Source: an uncultured Pseudoxanthomonas sp. (lineage in GTDB: Bacteria; Pseudomonadota; Gammaproteobacteria; Xanthomonadales; Xanthomonadaceae). From it: a stretch of DNA of 35,193 nucleotides. Each line of letters starts with the position of its first letter. The first letter of the stretch is position 1. Below the pieces are notes generated by a model. It made no database searches, was not told the DNA's origin, and saw only the letters and a program-made list of their open reading frames with translations. Below are positions 16,182 through 23,215 of the stretch, one piece after another. A program made the position numbers and the translations under genes. The DNA is taken from assembly GCA_946886405.1 (NCBI GenBank), contig CAMPIO010000031.1, positions 1 through 35,193 on the forward strand. The letters are read 5' to 3'.

Positions 16182-17225
16182 ATGGGGAGACGTGTGGTCG
16201 CCATAGCGAATCCAATGCCGACGGATGCCATCAGCGGGGCGCACGACGCCTTCATCGCGGCGGATGTCGGTGGCACGCACGTCCGCATCGGCCTGGTCCG
16301 TGGCCGTGGCGACGGCACGCCGGTCAGCGTGCTGGAGTACCGGAAATACGCCTGCGCGGAGCACGCCGGCCTGGGCGACATCGTCGGCGACTTCGTCGCC
16401 GGCCTCGGTGCAACCCGGGTGACGCGCGCAGTGATCGCCAGCGCTGGCTATGCGCTGGAAGACGGCACCGTCATCACCAACAACCTGCCGTGGCGCCTGT
16501 CGCCGAATGAACTGCGCACGCAGCTCGGCTTCGACGATGTCCGCCTGGTCAACGATTTCGAAGCCGTGGCGCACGCCGCCTCGCAGATGGACGCCAGCGA
16601 AGTGCTGCAACTGGCCGGACCCGCAATCGCGCCGAAGCACGGTCCCACGCTGATCCTCGGGCCCGGTACCGGTCTGGGCGCCGCCGTCTGGATTCCGGCC
16701 GGCAAGCGCGCCGTGGTGCTGGCCACGGAGGCCGGCCAGGCCGCGCTGACCGCCGGCAACGCGCTGGAAATGGCATTGCTCGCCGACATGCTGAAGACGC
16801 GCACGCACGTGCCGGTCGAACAGGCCCTGTCCGGACCCGGCCTGATGAACCTGCATGCCGCGCTGTGCGCCGTCCGCGGTGCCGCCTCGCCGACCTACAC
16901 GCGACCGGGCGAGATCACCGCCGCTGCGCTGGCCGGCACCGACCCGCTGGCGCGCGAAAGCCTGGACGTCTTCTGCGGCCTGCTGGGCAGCGTGGTCGGC
17001 GACATGGCCTTGCTGTACGGCGTACAGGGCGGCGTGTACCTCGCGGGCGGCATCCTGCCGAAGATCCGCGATTTCCTGATCCAAAGCAGCTTCGTGTCGC
17101 GGTTCCTCAACAAGGGATCGATGCGCGAAGCGCTGGAGCGCATTCCCGTGAAGCTAGTGGAGCACGGGCAGTTGGGCGTGATCGGCGCGGCCCGGTGGTA
17201 CCTCGGGCAAGAGCACGACGAGTGA
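16182..17225 (+). CDS. nagK: N-acetylglucosamine kinase, glucokinase (Glk) family
   Basis: The 347-residue kinase belongs to the Glk rather than the ROK family. It has the phosphate-binding IAADVGGTHVRIGLV, NNLPWRLSPNELR, LVNDFEAVAHA with the catalytic aspartate, LILGPGTGLGAAVW, ATEAGQAAL, LSGPGLMNLHAAL and GGVYLAGGILPK. It would phosphorylate GlcNAc imported by NagP to GlcNAc-6-phosphate. The nag context favours GlcNAc over glucose, and Xanthomonas has several Glk-like NagK proteins. The start is uncertain. The ATG at 16182 has no ribosome site. A GTG at 16194 (same frame) has GGGGAGA four bases upstream. An ATG at 16215 is also possible. The kinase core begins near MPTDAISGAHDAFIAADVG, so all three give a complete enzyme. 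It heads the plus-strand GlcNAc block. Confidence 0.9.
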   Translation: MGRRVVAIANPMPTDAISGAHDAFIAADVGGTHVRIGLVRGRGDGTPVSVLEYRKYACAEHAGLGDIVGDFVAGLGATRVTRAVIASAGYALEDGTVITNNLPWRLSPNELRTQLGFDDVRLVNDFEAVAHAASQMDASEVLQLAGPAIAPKHGPTLILGPGTGLGAAVWIPAGKRAVVLATEAGQAALTAGNALEMALLADMLKTRTHVPVEQALSGPGLMNLHAALCAVRGAASPTYTRPGEITAAALAGTDPLARESLDVFCGLLGSVVGDMALLYGVQGGVYLAGGILPKIRDFLIQSSFVSRFLNKGSMREALERIPVKLVEHGQLGVIGAARWYLGQEHDE

Positions 17226-17234
17226 CGAGAAGAG

Positions 17235-17250
17235 GCGCCGGTACAGGCGC
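17235..17250 (+). promoter_or_regulatory. Leader hairpin upstream of TonB receptor 1
   Basis: GCGCC and GGCGC flank a six-base loop GGTACA. The same element with loop GGAACA lies before TonB receptor 2 (20215-20230). It sits 10 bp after the nagK stop and 116 bp before the receptor ATG. An mRNA-level or protein-binding role is possible. Confidence 0.45.
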
Positions 17251-17365
17251 AGGCGGTAGCGGTGGCGCCAGGGCTGGCACGCCGCCGATGGAACAACGCG
17301 ATACCAGGCACGGCGGAACAGCGAGAGCGATGGCTGCCGACACTCAAGCAGATCGGAGAGAAACC

Positions 17366-20098
17366 ATGAAGTACCGCAGATCCATCCTTTCGGCCACCAT
17401 CGTGACGTGCCTCGGCATGGCCGTGCAGGTCAACGCGCAGGACGCCGCGCCGGCCGACACGACGGCCACCGACCTCGACACCGTCGTCGTCACCGGCATC
17501 CGCGGCAGCATCGAGAAAGCGCTCGACGCCAAGCGCGACGCCGCCACGCACGTCGAAGTCGTCACCGCCGAGGACATCGGCAAGCTGCCGGCCAAGAACG
17601 TGGCCGACACGCTGCGCCAGTTGCCCGGCGTCAACATCGCGTCGTCCAGCGCCAGCGAAGGCGGCTTCGACGAAGCCGACCGCGTCAGCCTGCGCGGCAC
17701 CAATCCCAGCCTCACCCAGACGCTGGTCAACGGCCACGGCATCGGCACCGGCGACTGGTTCGTGCTCAGCCAGGTGGGCAATGTCGGCCGCAGCGTGAGC
17801 TACTCGCTGTATCCGTCCGAGATCGTCGACCGCGTGGTGGTGCACAAGACCTCCGAAGCGAAGCTGGTCGAAGGCGGCACCGCCGGTTCGGTGAACATCA
17901 TCACCCGCCGTCCGCTGCAGTTCGCCGAGCCGCTGACGATCCAGGGCTCGATCGGCGCGGTCCATTCCGACCTGCCGGGCGACACCAAGCCGCAACTCGA
18001 TGCGCTGCTGAACTGGCGCAACGATGAAGGCACGGCCGGCTTCCTGGTGCAGGTGTTCAACGAGGAGCGCAGCCTGCGTCGCGATGGCCAGGAAGTGGTG
18101 GGCGGCTACGGCACTATCGCGGAGTTTGAAGCGGACGGCGTCACCCGTACCCCCGTGGCGACCAGCAATCCGGACCTGGTGGGCGTGCTGTACCCCAACC
18201 TGATCGGCGCCGCGTTGTTCGAGCAGGTACGCAAGCGCCAGGGTGGCGTGGCCAACATCGAGGCCAAGGTCACCGACAACCTGACGCTGAACGTCAACGC
18301 GTTCTACTCGCGCCTCAAGGCGGACAACTACAACCGCAACTACATGATGTGGGCCAGCCAGTTCATTAACGCGCGCGCCCCAAGCAGTTACACCATTGAG
18401 AACGGCGTGCTGACCAGCGCCACCTACGCGCCGGTCACCGGCGGCACGACCGTCACGCCGTACGGTGTGTACGACATGATCTCCCGACCGGGCGCCGAAT
18501 CCACCTCCAAGTACATCGCCCTGGATGCGGAGTGGAATGCGAGCGATGCACTGAAGTTCGTCTTCCAGCTGGGCTCCACCAAGGGCCGGGGCAGCAGCCC
18601 CACGCAGGACGTGCTGGAAACCGGCATCGCCGGCAATGCCGGCGCGAGTTGGAGCATGAACGGCGTCGGCAATCCGATCGACTGGTCGCTGGGCGGCACC
18701 AATACCGCGGCGAACCACCTGCCGCAGAGCGGCTGGATCTTCGGTGCGCAGGGCATCGACGTGCTGGACAAGGAAGACTGGGCGTCGGCGGATGGCCAGT
18801 TCTTCTTCGACAACGACACCCTGTCCTCGCTGGACTTCGGCTACCGCTATGCCACGCATGAGCGCAGCAACGACTTCTCGCTCGCGCAGGGTCCCAACTG
18901 GGCCACCAACTGGACCGACATCGCGGCGTATCCGACGGCAGGCGGCGCGTACCCCGGCGACTTCGGCGTGGGCGGCAACGTGCCGTCGGGCATCTGGTAC
19001 TACACGCCCGCTCAGCTGGCCGAGATCAACGCCCGCTTCGCCAACCGCAACAACCCGGAGCGCTTCTATTTCTCCGACGTCTACGGCGTGAAGGAAGACA
19101 TCAACGCGGTGTATGCGCAGTTGAACTTCCGTGGCGACCGCTGGAGCGGCAATGCCGGCCTGCGCTATGTACGGACGCAGACCGATGTGCATTACAACCA
19201 GGGACTGCTGCCCAACTCCGGCATCCCCGGTGCCGTGGTGGGCTCGGCGTTCGGCGACTACCTGCCGGTCGTGGTGAACAACGACTACAACGAGCTGCTG
19301 CCCAGCGTGAACTTCAAGTTCGAGCTGACCGACACTCTGGTGGCGCGCGTATCGGGCAGCAAGACCATGACCCGCCCAGACTTCTCCGCGCTGGCCGGCT
19401 CGCTGACGCTGAACGACCTGACGCACGAGGGCAGCGGCGGCAACCCGAACCTCGACCCGCTGGTGTCGACCAACTTCGACGCGTCGCTGGAATGGTACTT
19501 CGCCCCGCGCGCCCTGCTGGCCGCCAGCGTGTTCTCGATGGATATGGACGGCTACGTCGACTTCGGCAACGTGATCGTGCAGTACAAGGACCAGCAGGCC
19601 AGCCAGGCGGCCGGCACCGACGTCTACAGCGACTACCTGGTGTCGATCCCGGTCAACTCGAACGGCAAGGCACGCGGCGTCGAGCTGACTTACGAGCAGC
19701 CGATCGGCGACAACTTCGGCATCAACGCCAACTACACCTACGTGGATGGCGAAGCTGACGGCGGCAAGCCGCTCAACGGCACCTCGGAGAACACGTACAA
19801 CTTCTCCGCCTGGTACGAGAACGATCGCTTCAACGCCCGCATCAACTACAGCTACCGCAGCTCGTTCTATGCCGGCGTCAGCCGCGCCGACAACTTCTAC
19901 CAGGATGACTTCGCCACGGTGTCGGCATCGCTCGGCTTCAAGGCCACCGACTGGCTGACGATCAGCCTGGACGGCCTGAACCTCAACAACCCGAAACTGA
20001 AGTACTACACGGAAAACGACGCGGTGCCCGGTTACCTGCCGCATGCGTTCTACAGCAACGGCCGCCAGTACTACCTGAACTTCCGCTTCAAGTTCTGA
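17366..20098 (+). CDS. TonB-dependent outer-membrane receptor 1 (GlcNAc/chito-oligosaccharide uptake)
   Basis: The 910-residue protein has a signal peptide ending VNAQ/D, a TonB-box-like LDTVVVTG (about 38-45), a plug domain with VEVVTAEDIGKLPAKNVADTL, RQLPGVNI, DRVSLRGTNPSLTQTLVNG and SVNIITRRPL, then a barrel of about 700 residues ending in FRFKF. A terminal aromatic fits the BAM signal. It belongs to the large Xanthomonas/Caulobacter receptor family. The clean ribosome site GGAGAG before the ATG fixes the start. It lies 140 bp after nagK, and receptor 2 follows, with a similar plug motif (GxxxxxxDWF: GHGIGTGDWF here, GQTVASADWF there). In Xanthomonas, receptors of the nag regulon import GlcNAc or chitin fragments. 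That substrate is inferred from context. Confidence 0.92.
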   Translation: MKYRRSILSATIVTCLGMAVQVNAQDAAPADTTATDLDTVVVTGIRGSIEKALDAKRDAATHVEVVTAEDIGKLPAKNVADTLRQLPGVNIASSSASEGGFDEADRVSLRGTNPSLTQTLVNGHGIGTGDWFVLSQVGNVGRSVSYSLYPSEIVDRVVVHKTSEAKLVEGGTAGSVNIITRRPLQFAEPLTIQGSIGAVHSDLPGDTKPQLDALLNWRNDEGTAGFLVQVFNEERSLRRDGQEVVGGYGTIAEFEADGVTRTPVATSNPDLVGVLYPNLIGAALFEQVRKRQGGVANIEAKVTDNLTLNVNAFYSRLKADNYNRNYMMWASQFINARAPSSYTIENGVLTSATYAPVTGGTTVTPYGVYDMISRPGAESTSKYIALDAEWNASDALKFVFQLGSTKGRGSSPTQDVLETGIAGNAGASWSMNGVGNPIDWSLGGTNTAANHLPQSGWIFGAQGIDVLDKEDWASADGQFFFDNDTLSSLDFGYRYATHERSNDFSLAQGPNWATNWTDIAAYPTAGGAYPGDFGVGGNVPSGIWYYTPAQLAEINARFANRNNPERFYFSDVYGVKEDINAVYAQLNFRGDRWSGNAGLRYVRTQTDVHYNQGLLPNSGIPGAVVGSAFGDYLPVVVNNDYNELLPSVNFKFELTDTLVARVSGSKTMTRPDFSALAGSLTLNDLTHEGSGGNPNLDPLVSTNFDASLEWYFAPRALLAASVFSMDMDGYVDFGNVIVQYKDQQASQAAGTDVYSDYLVSIPVNSNGKARGVELTYEQPIGDNFGINANYTYVDGEADGGKPLNGTSENTYNFSAWYENDRFNARINYSYRSSFYAGVSRADNFYQDDFATVSASLGFKATDWLTISLDGLNLNNPKLKYYTENDAVPGYLPHAFYSNGRQYYLNFRFKF

Positions 20099-20109
20099 TG
20101 CATGCACCA

Positions 20110-20139
20110 CCAGCGGCGGGCGCATCCGCCTGCCGCTGG
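20110..20139 (+). terminator. 13-bp GC-rich hairpin after TonB receptor 1
   Basis: CCAGCGGCGGGCG (20110-20122) pairs with CGCCTGCCGCTGG (20127-20139), with one G-U pair and a four-base loop, starting 12 bp after the stop. No T-run follows, so it may protect the mRNA 3' end or reduce read-through rather than terminate fully. Confidence 0.5.
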
Positions 20140-20176
20140 CGCTTCACCGTAGTACCCCCGGCCTCGTGCCGGGGCA

Positions 20177-20194
20177 CCGGCGCCCCCGCGCCGG
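20177..20194 (+). other. Second GC hairpin between the TonB receptors
   Basis: CCGGCGC (20177-20183) and GCGCCGG (20188-20194) flank a CCCC loop. With the stem at 20110 it makes the 225-bp gap strongly structured, which could set different mRNA levels for the two receptors. Confidence 0.4.
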
Positions 20195-20214
20195 CATGGG
20201 AGAAAACCAGGGGA

Positions 20215-20230
20215 GCGCCGGAACAGGCGC
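20215..20230 (+). promoter_or_regulatory. Leader hairpin upstream of TonB receptor 2
   Basis: GCGCC-GGAACA-GGCGC is 16 bp long and matches the element at 17235-17250 in all but one base (loop T to A); the following A is shared too. It lies 94 bp before the receptor 2 ATG. Leader sequence around it is otherwise not conserved between the two genes. Confidence 0.45.
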
Positions 20231-20323
20231 ATCACGGGCATGGCGTGGGGACGCCACCCGGCACATCGCAAGCGGCCGCAGGACCGGGCCGTACATTCTT
20301 CGAGCAATGATGGGAGAGACATC

Positions 20324-23110
20324 ATGAAGCACCGCAAGACTGTTCTATCCGCCGCCATCGTGACGTGTCTGGGCTTCGCCATGCATGCCCAGGCACAGGA
20401 AGCCACTGCGCCCGCCGCGCCCGCGGCGGCCACCGACGATGCGACCGAACTCGATCGCGTCACCGTCGTCGGTATTCGCGCCAGCCTGCAGCAGGCGCTG
20501 GATACCAAGCGCAACTCCGATGCGATCATCGACGTCATCACGGCGGAAGACGTCGGCAAGTTCCCGGCCACCAACGTGGCCGAAGCGATGACCATCATTC
20601 CCGGCGTGACCATCGACAAGGCGTTCGGCCAGGGCGAAAAGGTCAGCATCCTGGGTACCGATCCGGCGTTGAACCGCACGCTGCTCAATGGCCAGACGGT
20701 CGCGTCGGCCGACTGGTTCATCGCCGACCAGCCGGGCCGCACGTTCAACTACTCGCTGCTGGCACCGCAGATCGTCGGCAAGGTCGAGGTCTACAAGTCG
20801 CCCGAAGCGCACATCGACGAAGGCTCCATCGGCGGCACGGTGATCGTCACCACGCGCAAGCCGCTGGACCTGGAAGCCAACAGCGTGTCGGGCCAGGTCA
20901 GCTACCTGTGGAACGACCGCGTGAAGAAGGACGACCCGCAGGCGTCGCTGATGTACAGCTGGAAGAACGATGCCAGCACGTTCGGCGTCCTGGTATCGGC
21001 GCAGACCTCCACCGAGAACATCCGCCGCGACGGCGTGGAATCCTACGGTTCGGTCAGTGCGCTCGACTACCGCGATGGCCAAGGCGGTGGCGGTTCGGTC
21101 AACAACCGCCCGATGGACTGGTCGGTCGGCGCGCCGAAGCCTCAGGTCTGCGTGGATGCATGTGAAGACACGCTGCAGAACAATCTGACCGCGCGGGGCC
21201 CGAACTCGCTGAGCGCGCACTACTTCGAACAGGAACGCAAGCGCGACACGTATTCGCTGGCGTTGCAGTTCAAGCCGGTCGAAGAGCTGGACATCGAATT
21301 CAATGCACTGAAGGTCGAAGCCGGCTACGACAACATGAGCCACTCGATGTTCGCCTTCATGGGCAACGCGTGGAACGGCCTGATGAACCTGACCGATGTC
21401 ACCATCGAGGACGGCGTCATCACGCGCGGCACGTTCGACAACGCGCTGGTGGTCTACGACCTGATCAACCGCAAGGCGACCGTCGAGACCGACTCATACG
21501 ACCTGAAGGCGAAATGGAACGGCGAGCGCTGGTTCGCCTCCGCCGAACTGGGCACCAGCGAGGCCACGGGCGGAACCGGCCAGCAGGTGTTCGGCGAGTT
21601 CCTCAACTGGTCGGACTACACGTATGACATCAGCGGCGCGCCGGGCAATCCGGGCAGCGTGGTGTTCCATGGCGCCAATCCGTTCCTCGACCCGACCGCG
21701 TTCCGCATGGACGGCGGCTGGGGCAGCAACCCGAACAGCGCCGCGACCTGGAACCCGGGCTGGGGCGGCAACATCGTCTTCAAACCGACCAAGGACGAAG
21801 AGACCTACGGCCAGGTCGATTTCGGCATCAAGCTGGATTCCCCGATCTACCAGGTGCGCTTCGGCTACAAGCAGCGCAGCCACGAGACCTCGCAGGTGAT
21901 GGGCGGCGTGTCGCTGGCCGCGGTGGCCGGTTACGGTGACGCTTCGGCCTCGCAGTTCAGTCCGCGTCCGCTGCCGAGCAACTACCTGAGCGGCTTCAGC
22001 GGCGTGGGCGATCTCAACAACCGCTTCACCATCGACGGCTGGGCACTGGCGGACTACATCCTCAGCGGCGACTGGCTAGCCCCGTGGCAGACCATGCCGA
22101 CCCCGAGCACCTTCAACGATCCGTCTTTCGCCGCCAACACGTGGACGATCGAGGAAGACATCAAGGCCGCCTACGTGCAGGCCGACTTCAGCTGGGACCG
22201 CCTGCGCGGCAACGTCGGCGTGCGCTACGTGCAGACCGAGTCGGACAGCGGCAGCTGGGCCTGCACGGTCAACGTCAGCCCGTGCCCGGCCACGTCGTAT
22301 GCGTGGGCCAGCACCAAGAAGAAGTACAACGACTTCCTGCCCAACGTGAACCTGGTGTTCGAAGCGACCGAAGAACTGGTCCTGCGTGCGTCGGCGGCCA
22401 AGGTGATCTCGCGCCCGAACTACGGCGACATGTCGACGTACCTGTGGCTGGGCGACCAGACCCTGACCGGCGGCGGCGGCAACCCGGACCTGGACCCGTA
22501 CGAGTCCACCAACCTGGACGCCGCGGCCGAGTGGTACTTCGCCGACAACGCGATCCTGTCAGGCTCAGTGTTCTACAAGGACATCGGCAGCTACATCCTG
22601 GTATCGACGCGTCCGGAAGTGCACTTCAACCAGGCGCAGCAGGCGGACACCACCTACCAGGTAGCCCGTCCGTTCAACGCCGGCTCGGCGAAGGTGAAGG
22701 GCGTGGCGCTGGCCTACCAGCAGAACTTCGACAATGGTCTGGGCGTGATCGCCAACTACACGTATGCCGATGCCGAATCGGATACCGGTCGCCCGCTGCC
22801 GTACAACTCGGAGAACCAGGTCAACATCAGCCCGTTCTTCGAGAACGAACGCTGGAACGCGCGCATCACCTACTCCTGGCGCTCCAAGTACTTCACCCAG
22901 GTGGACCGCGGCGATGACTTGTGGACCCGCGACTATGCGTCGCTGGATGCGTCCGTGGGCTTCAAGATCAACGACGTCATGACGATCAGCCTCGAAGGCA
23001 TGAACCTGCTGGACGAGGTCTACCACAGCTACGCCACCGACGAACGCCTGACCCGTGGCGCCTACCGCACCGGCCGTCGCTACATGGCTTCGCTGCGCTT
23101 CCAGTTCTGA
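20324..23110 (+). CDS. TonB-dependent outer-membrane receptor 2
   Basis: The 928-residue protein has a signal peptide (cut near HAQAQ/E), a TonB-box-like LDRVTVVGIRASL (about 45-57), a plug with DVITAEDVGKFPATNVAEAM, IIPGVTID, VSILGTDPALNRTLLNG and GTVIVTTRKPL, and a barrel ending in YMASLRFQF. It belongs to the same large Xanthomonas/Caulobacter receptor family as receptor 1, with similar first 15 residues (MKHRKTVLSAAIVTC against MKYRRSILSATIVTC), so the two look like old paralogues. GGGAGAGA before the ATG is a good ribosome site. A strong terminator follows its stop. A role in GlcNAc or chito-oligosaccharide import is inferred from its place between nagK and a hexosaminidase; the two receptors may take different chain lengths. 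Confidence 0.92.
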   Translation: MKHRKTVLSAAIVTCLGFAMHAQAQEATAPAAPAAATDDATELDRVTVVGIRASLQQALDTKRNSDAIIDVITAEDVGKFPATNVAEAMTIIPGVTIDKAFGQGEKVSILGTDPALNRTLLNGQTVASADWFIADQPGRTFNYSLLAPQIVGKVEVYKSPEAHIDEGSIGGTVIVTTRKPLDLEANSVSGQVSYLWNDRVKKDDPQASLMYSWKNDASTFGVLVSAQTSTENIRRDGVESYGSVSALDYRDGQGGGGSVNNRPMDWSVGAPKPQVCVDACEDTLQNNLTARGPNSLSAHYFEQERKRDTYSLALQFKPVEELDIEFNALKVEAGYDNMSHSMFAFMGNAWNGLMNLTDVTIEDGVITRGTFDNALVVYDLINRKATVETDSYDLKAKWNGERWFASAELGTSEATGGTGQQVFGEFLNWSDYTYDISGAPGNPGSVVFHGANPFLDPTAFRMDGGWGSNPNSAATWNPGWGGNIVFKPTKDEETYGQVDFGIKLDSPIYQVRFGYKQRSHETSQVMGGVSLAAVAGYGDASASQFSPRPLPSNYLSGFSGVGDLNNRFTIDGWALADYILSGDWLAPWQTMPTPSTFNDPSFAANTWTIEEDIKAAYVQADFSWDRLRGNVGVRYVQTESDSGSWACTVNVSPCPATSYAWASTKKKYNDFLPNVNLVFEATEELVLRASAAKVISRPNYGDMSTYLWLGDQTLTGGGGNPDLDPYESTNLDAAAEWYFADNAILSGSVFYKDIGSYILVSTRPEVHFNQAQQADTTYQVARPFNAGSAKVKGVALAYQQNFDNGLGVIANYTYADAESDTGRPLPYNSENQVNISPFFENERWNARITYSWRSKYFTQVDRGDDLWTRDYASLDASVGFKINDVMTISLEGMNLLDEVYHSYATDERLTRGAYRTGRRYMASLRFQF

Positions 23111-23120
23111 GTTCTCTCCA

Positions 23121-23132
23121 CCGCTTCGGCGG
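23121..23132 (+). other. TTCG tetraloop hairpin
   Basis: CCGC-TTCG-GCGG is a short but very stable RNA hairpin just after the TonB receptor 2 stop, ahead of the main terminator. Confidence 0.5.
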
Positions 23133-23147
23133 ATTGCTGTTCCCTCA

Positions 23148-23180
23148 CGGGCCTGGACTTGTCCGGGCCCGCTTTTTTTT
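23148..23180 (+). terminator. Rho-independent terminator after TonB receptor 2
   Basis: CGGGCCTGGAC (23148-23158) pairs with GTCCGGGCCCG (23161-23171), with one G-U pair, and is followed by C and eight T residues (23173-23180). It is the clearest intrinsic terminator in the window. Confidence 0.9.
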
Positions 23181-23197
23181 GGGGCATGCTGTGCCCC
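23181..23197 (+). other. Hairpin in the hexosaminidase leader
   Basis: GGGGCA (23181-23186) and TGCCCC (23192-23197) flank a five-base loop. It follows the terminator T-run directly and ends eight bases before the ribosome site GAGGA of the hexosaminidase. It could affect read-through or translation. Confidence 0.4.
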
Positions 23198-23215
23198 TTG
23201 CTATCGAGGACACCG

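Noticed and set aside
15814..16215. Minus-strand open frame of 133 codons covering the nag control region
   Set aside because: It overlaps both operators and the nagP start, shows no domain, and its AT-rich section fits regulatory DNA.
16182..17225. ROK-family sugar kinase
   Set aside because: The ROK zinc-binding cysteines are absent, whereas Glk-type blocks such as LVNDFEAVA and GPGTGLGAA are present.
16895..20125. Open frame of 1076 codons on the minus strand opposite TonB receptor 1 and part of nagK
   Set aside because: It mirrors the codon bias of the plus-strand genes, has no ribosome site or recognisable domain, and its composition (V, A, H, R, Q rich) is typical of an antisense shadow in GC-rich DNA.
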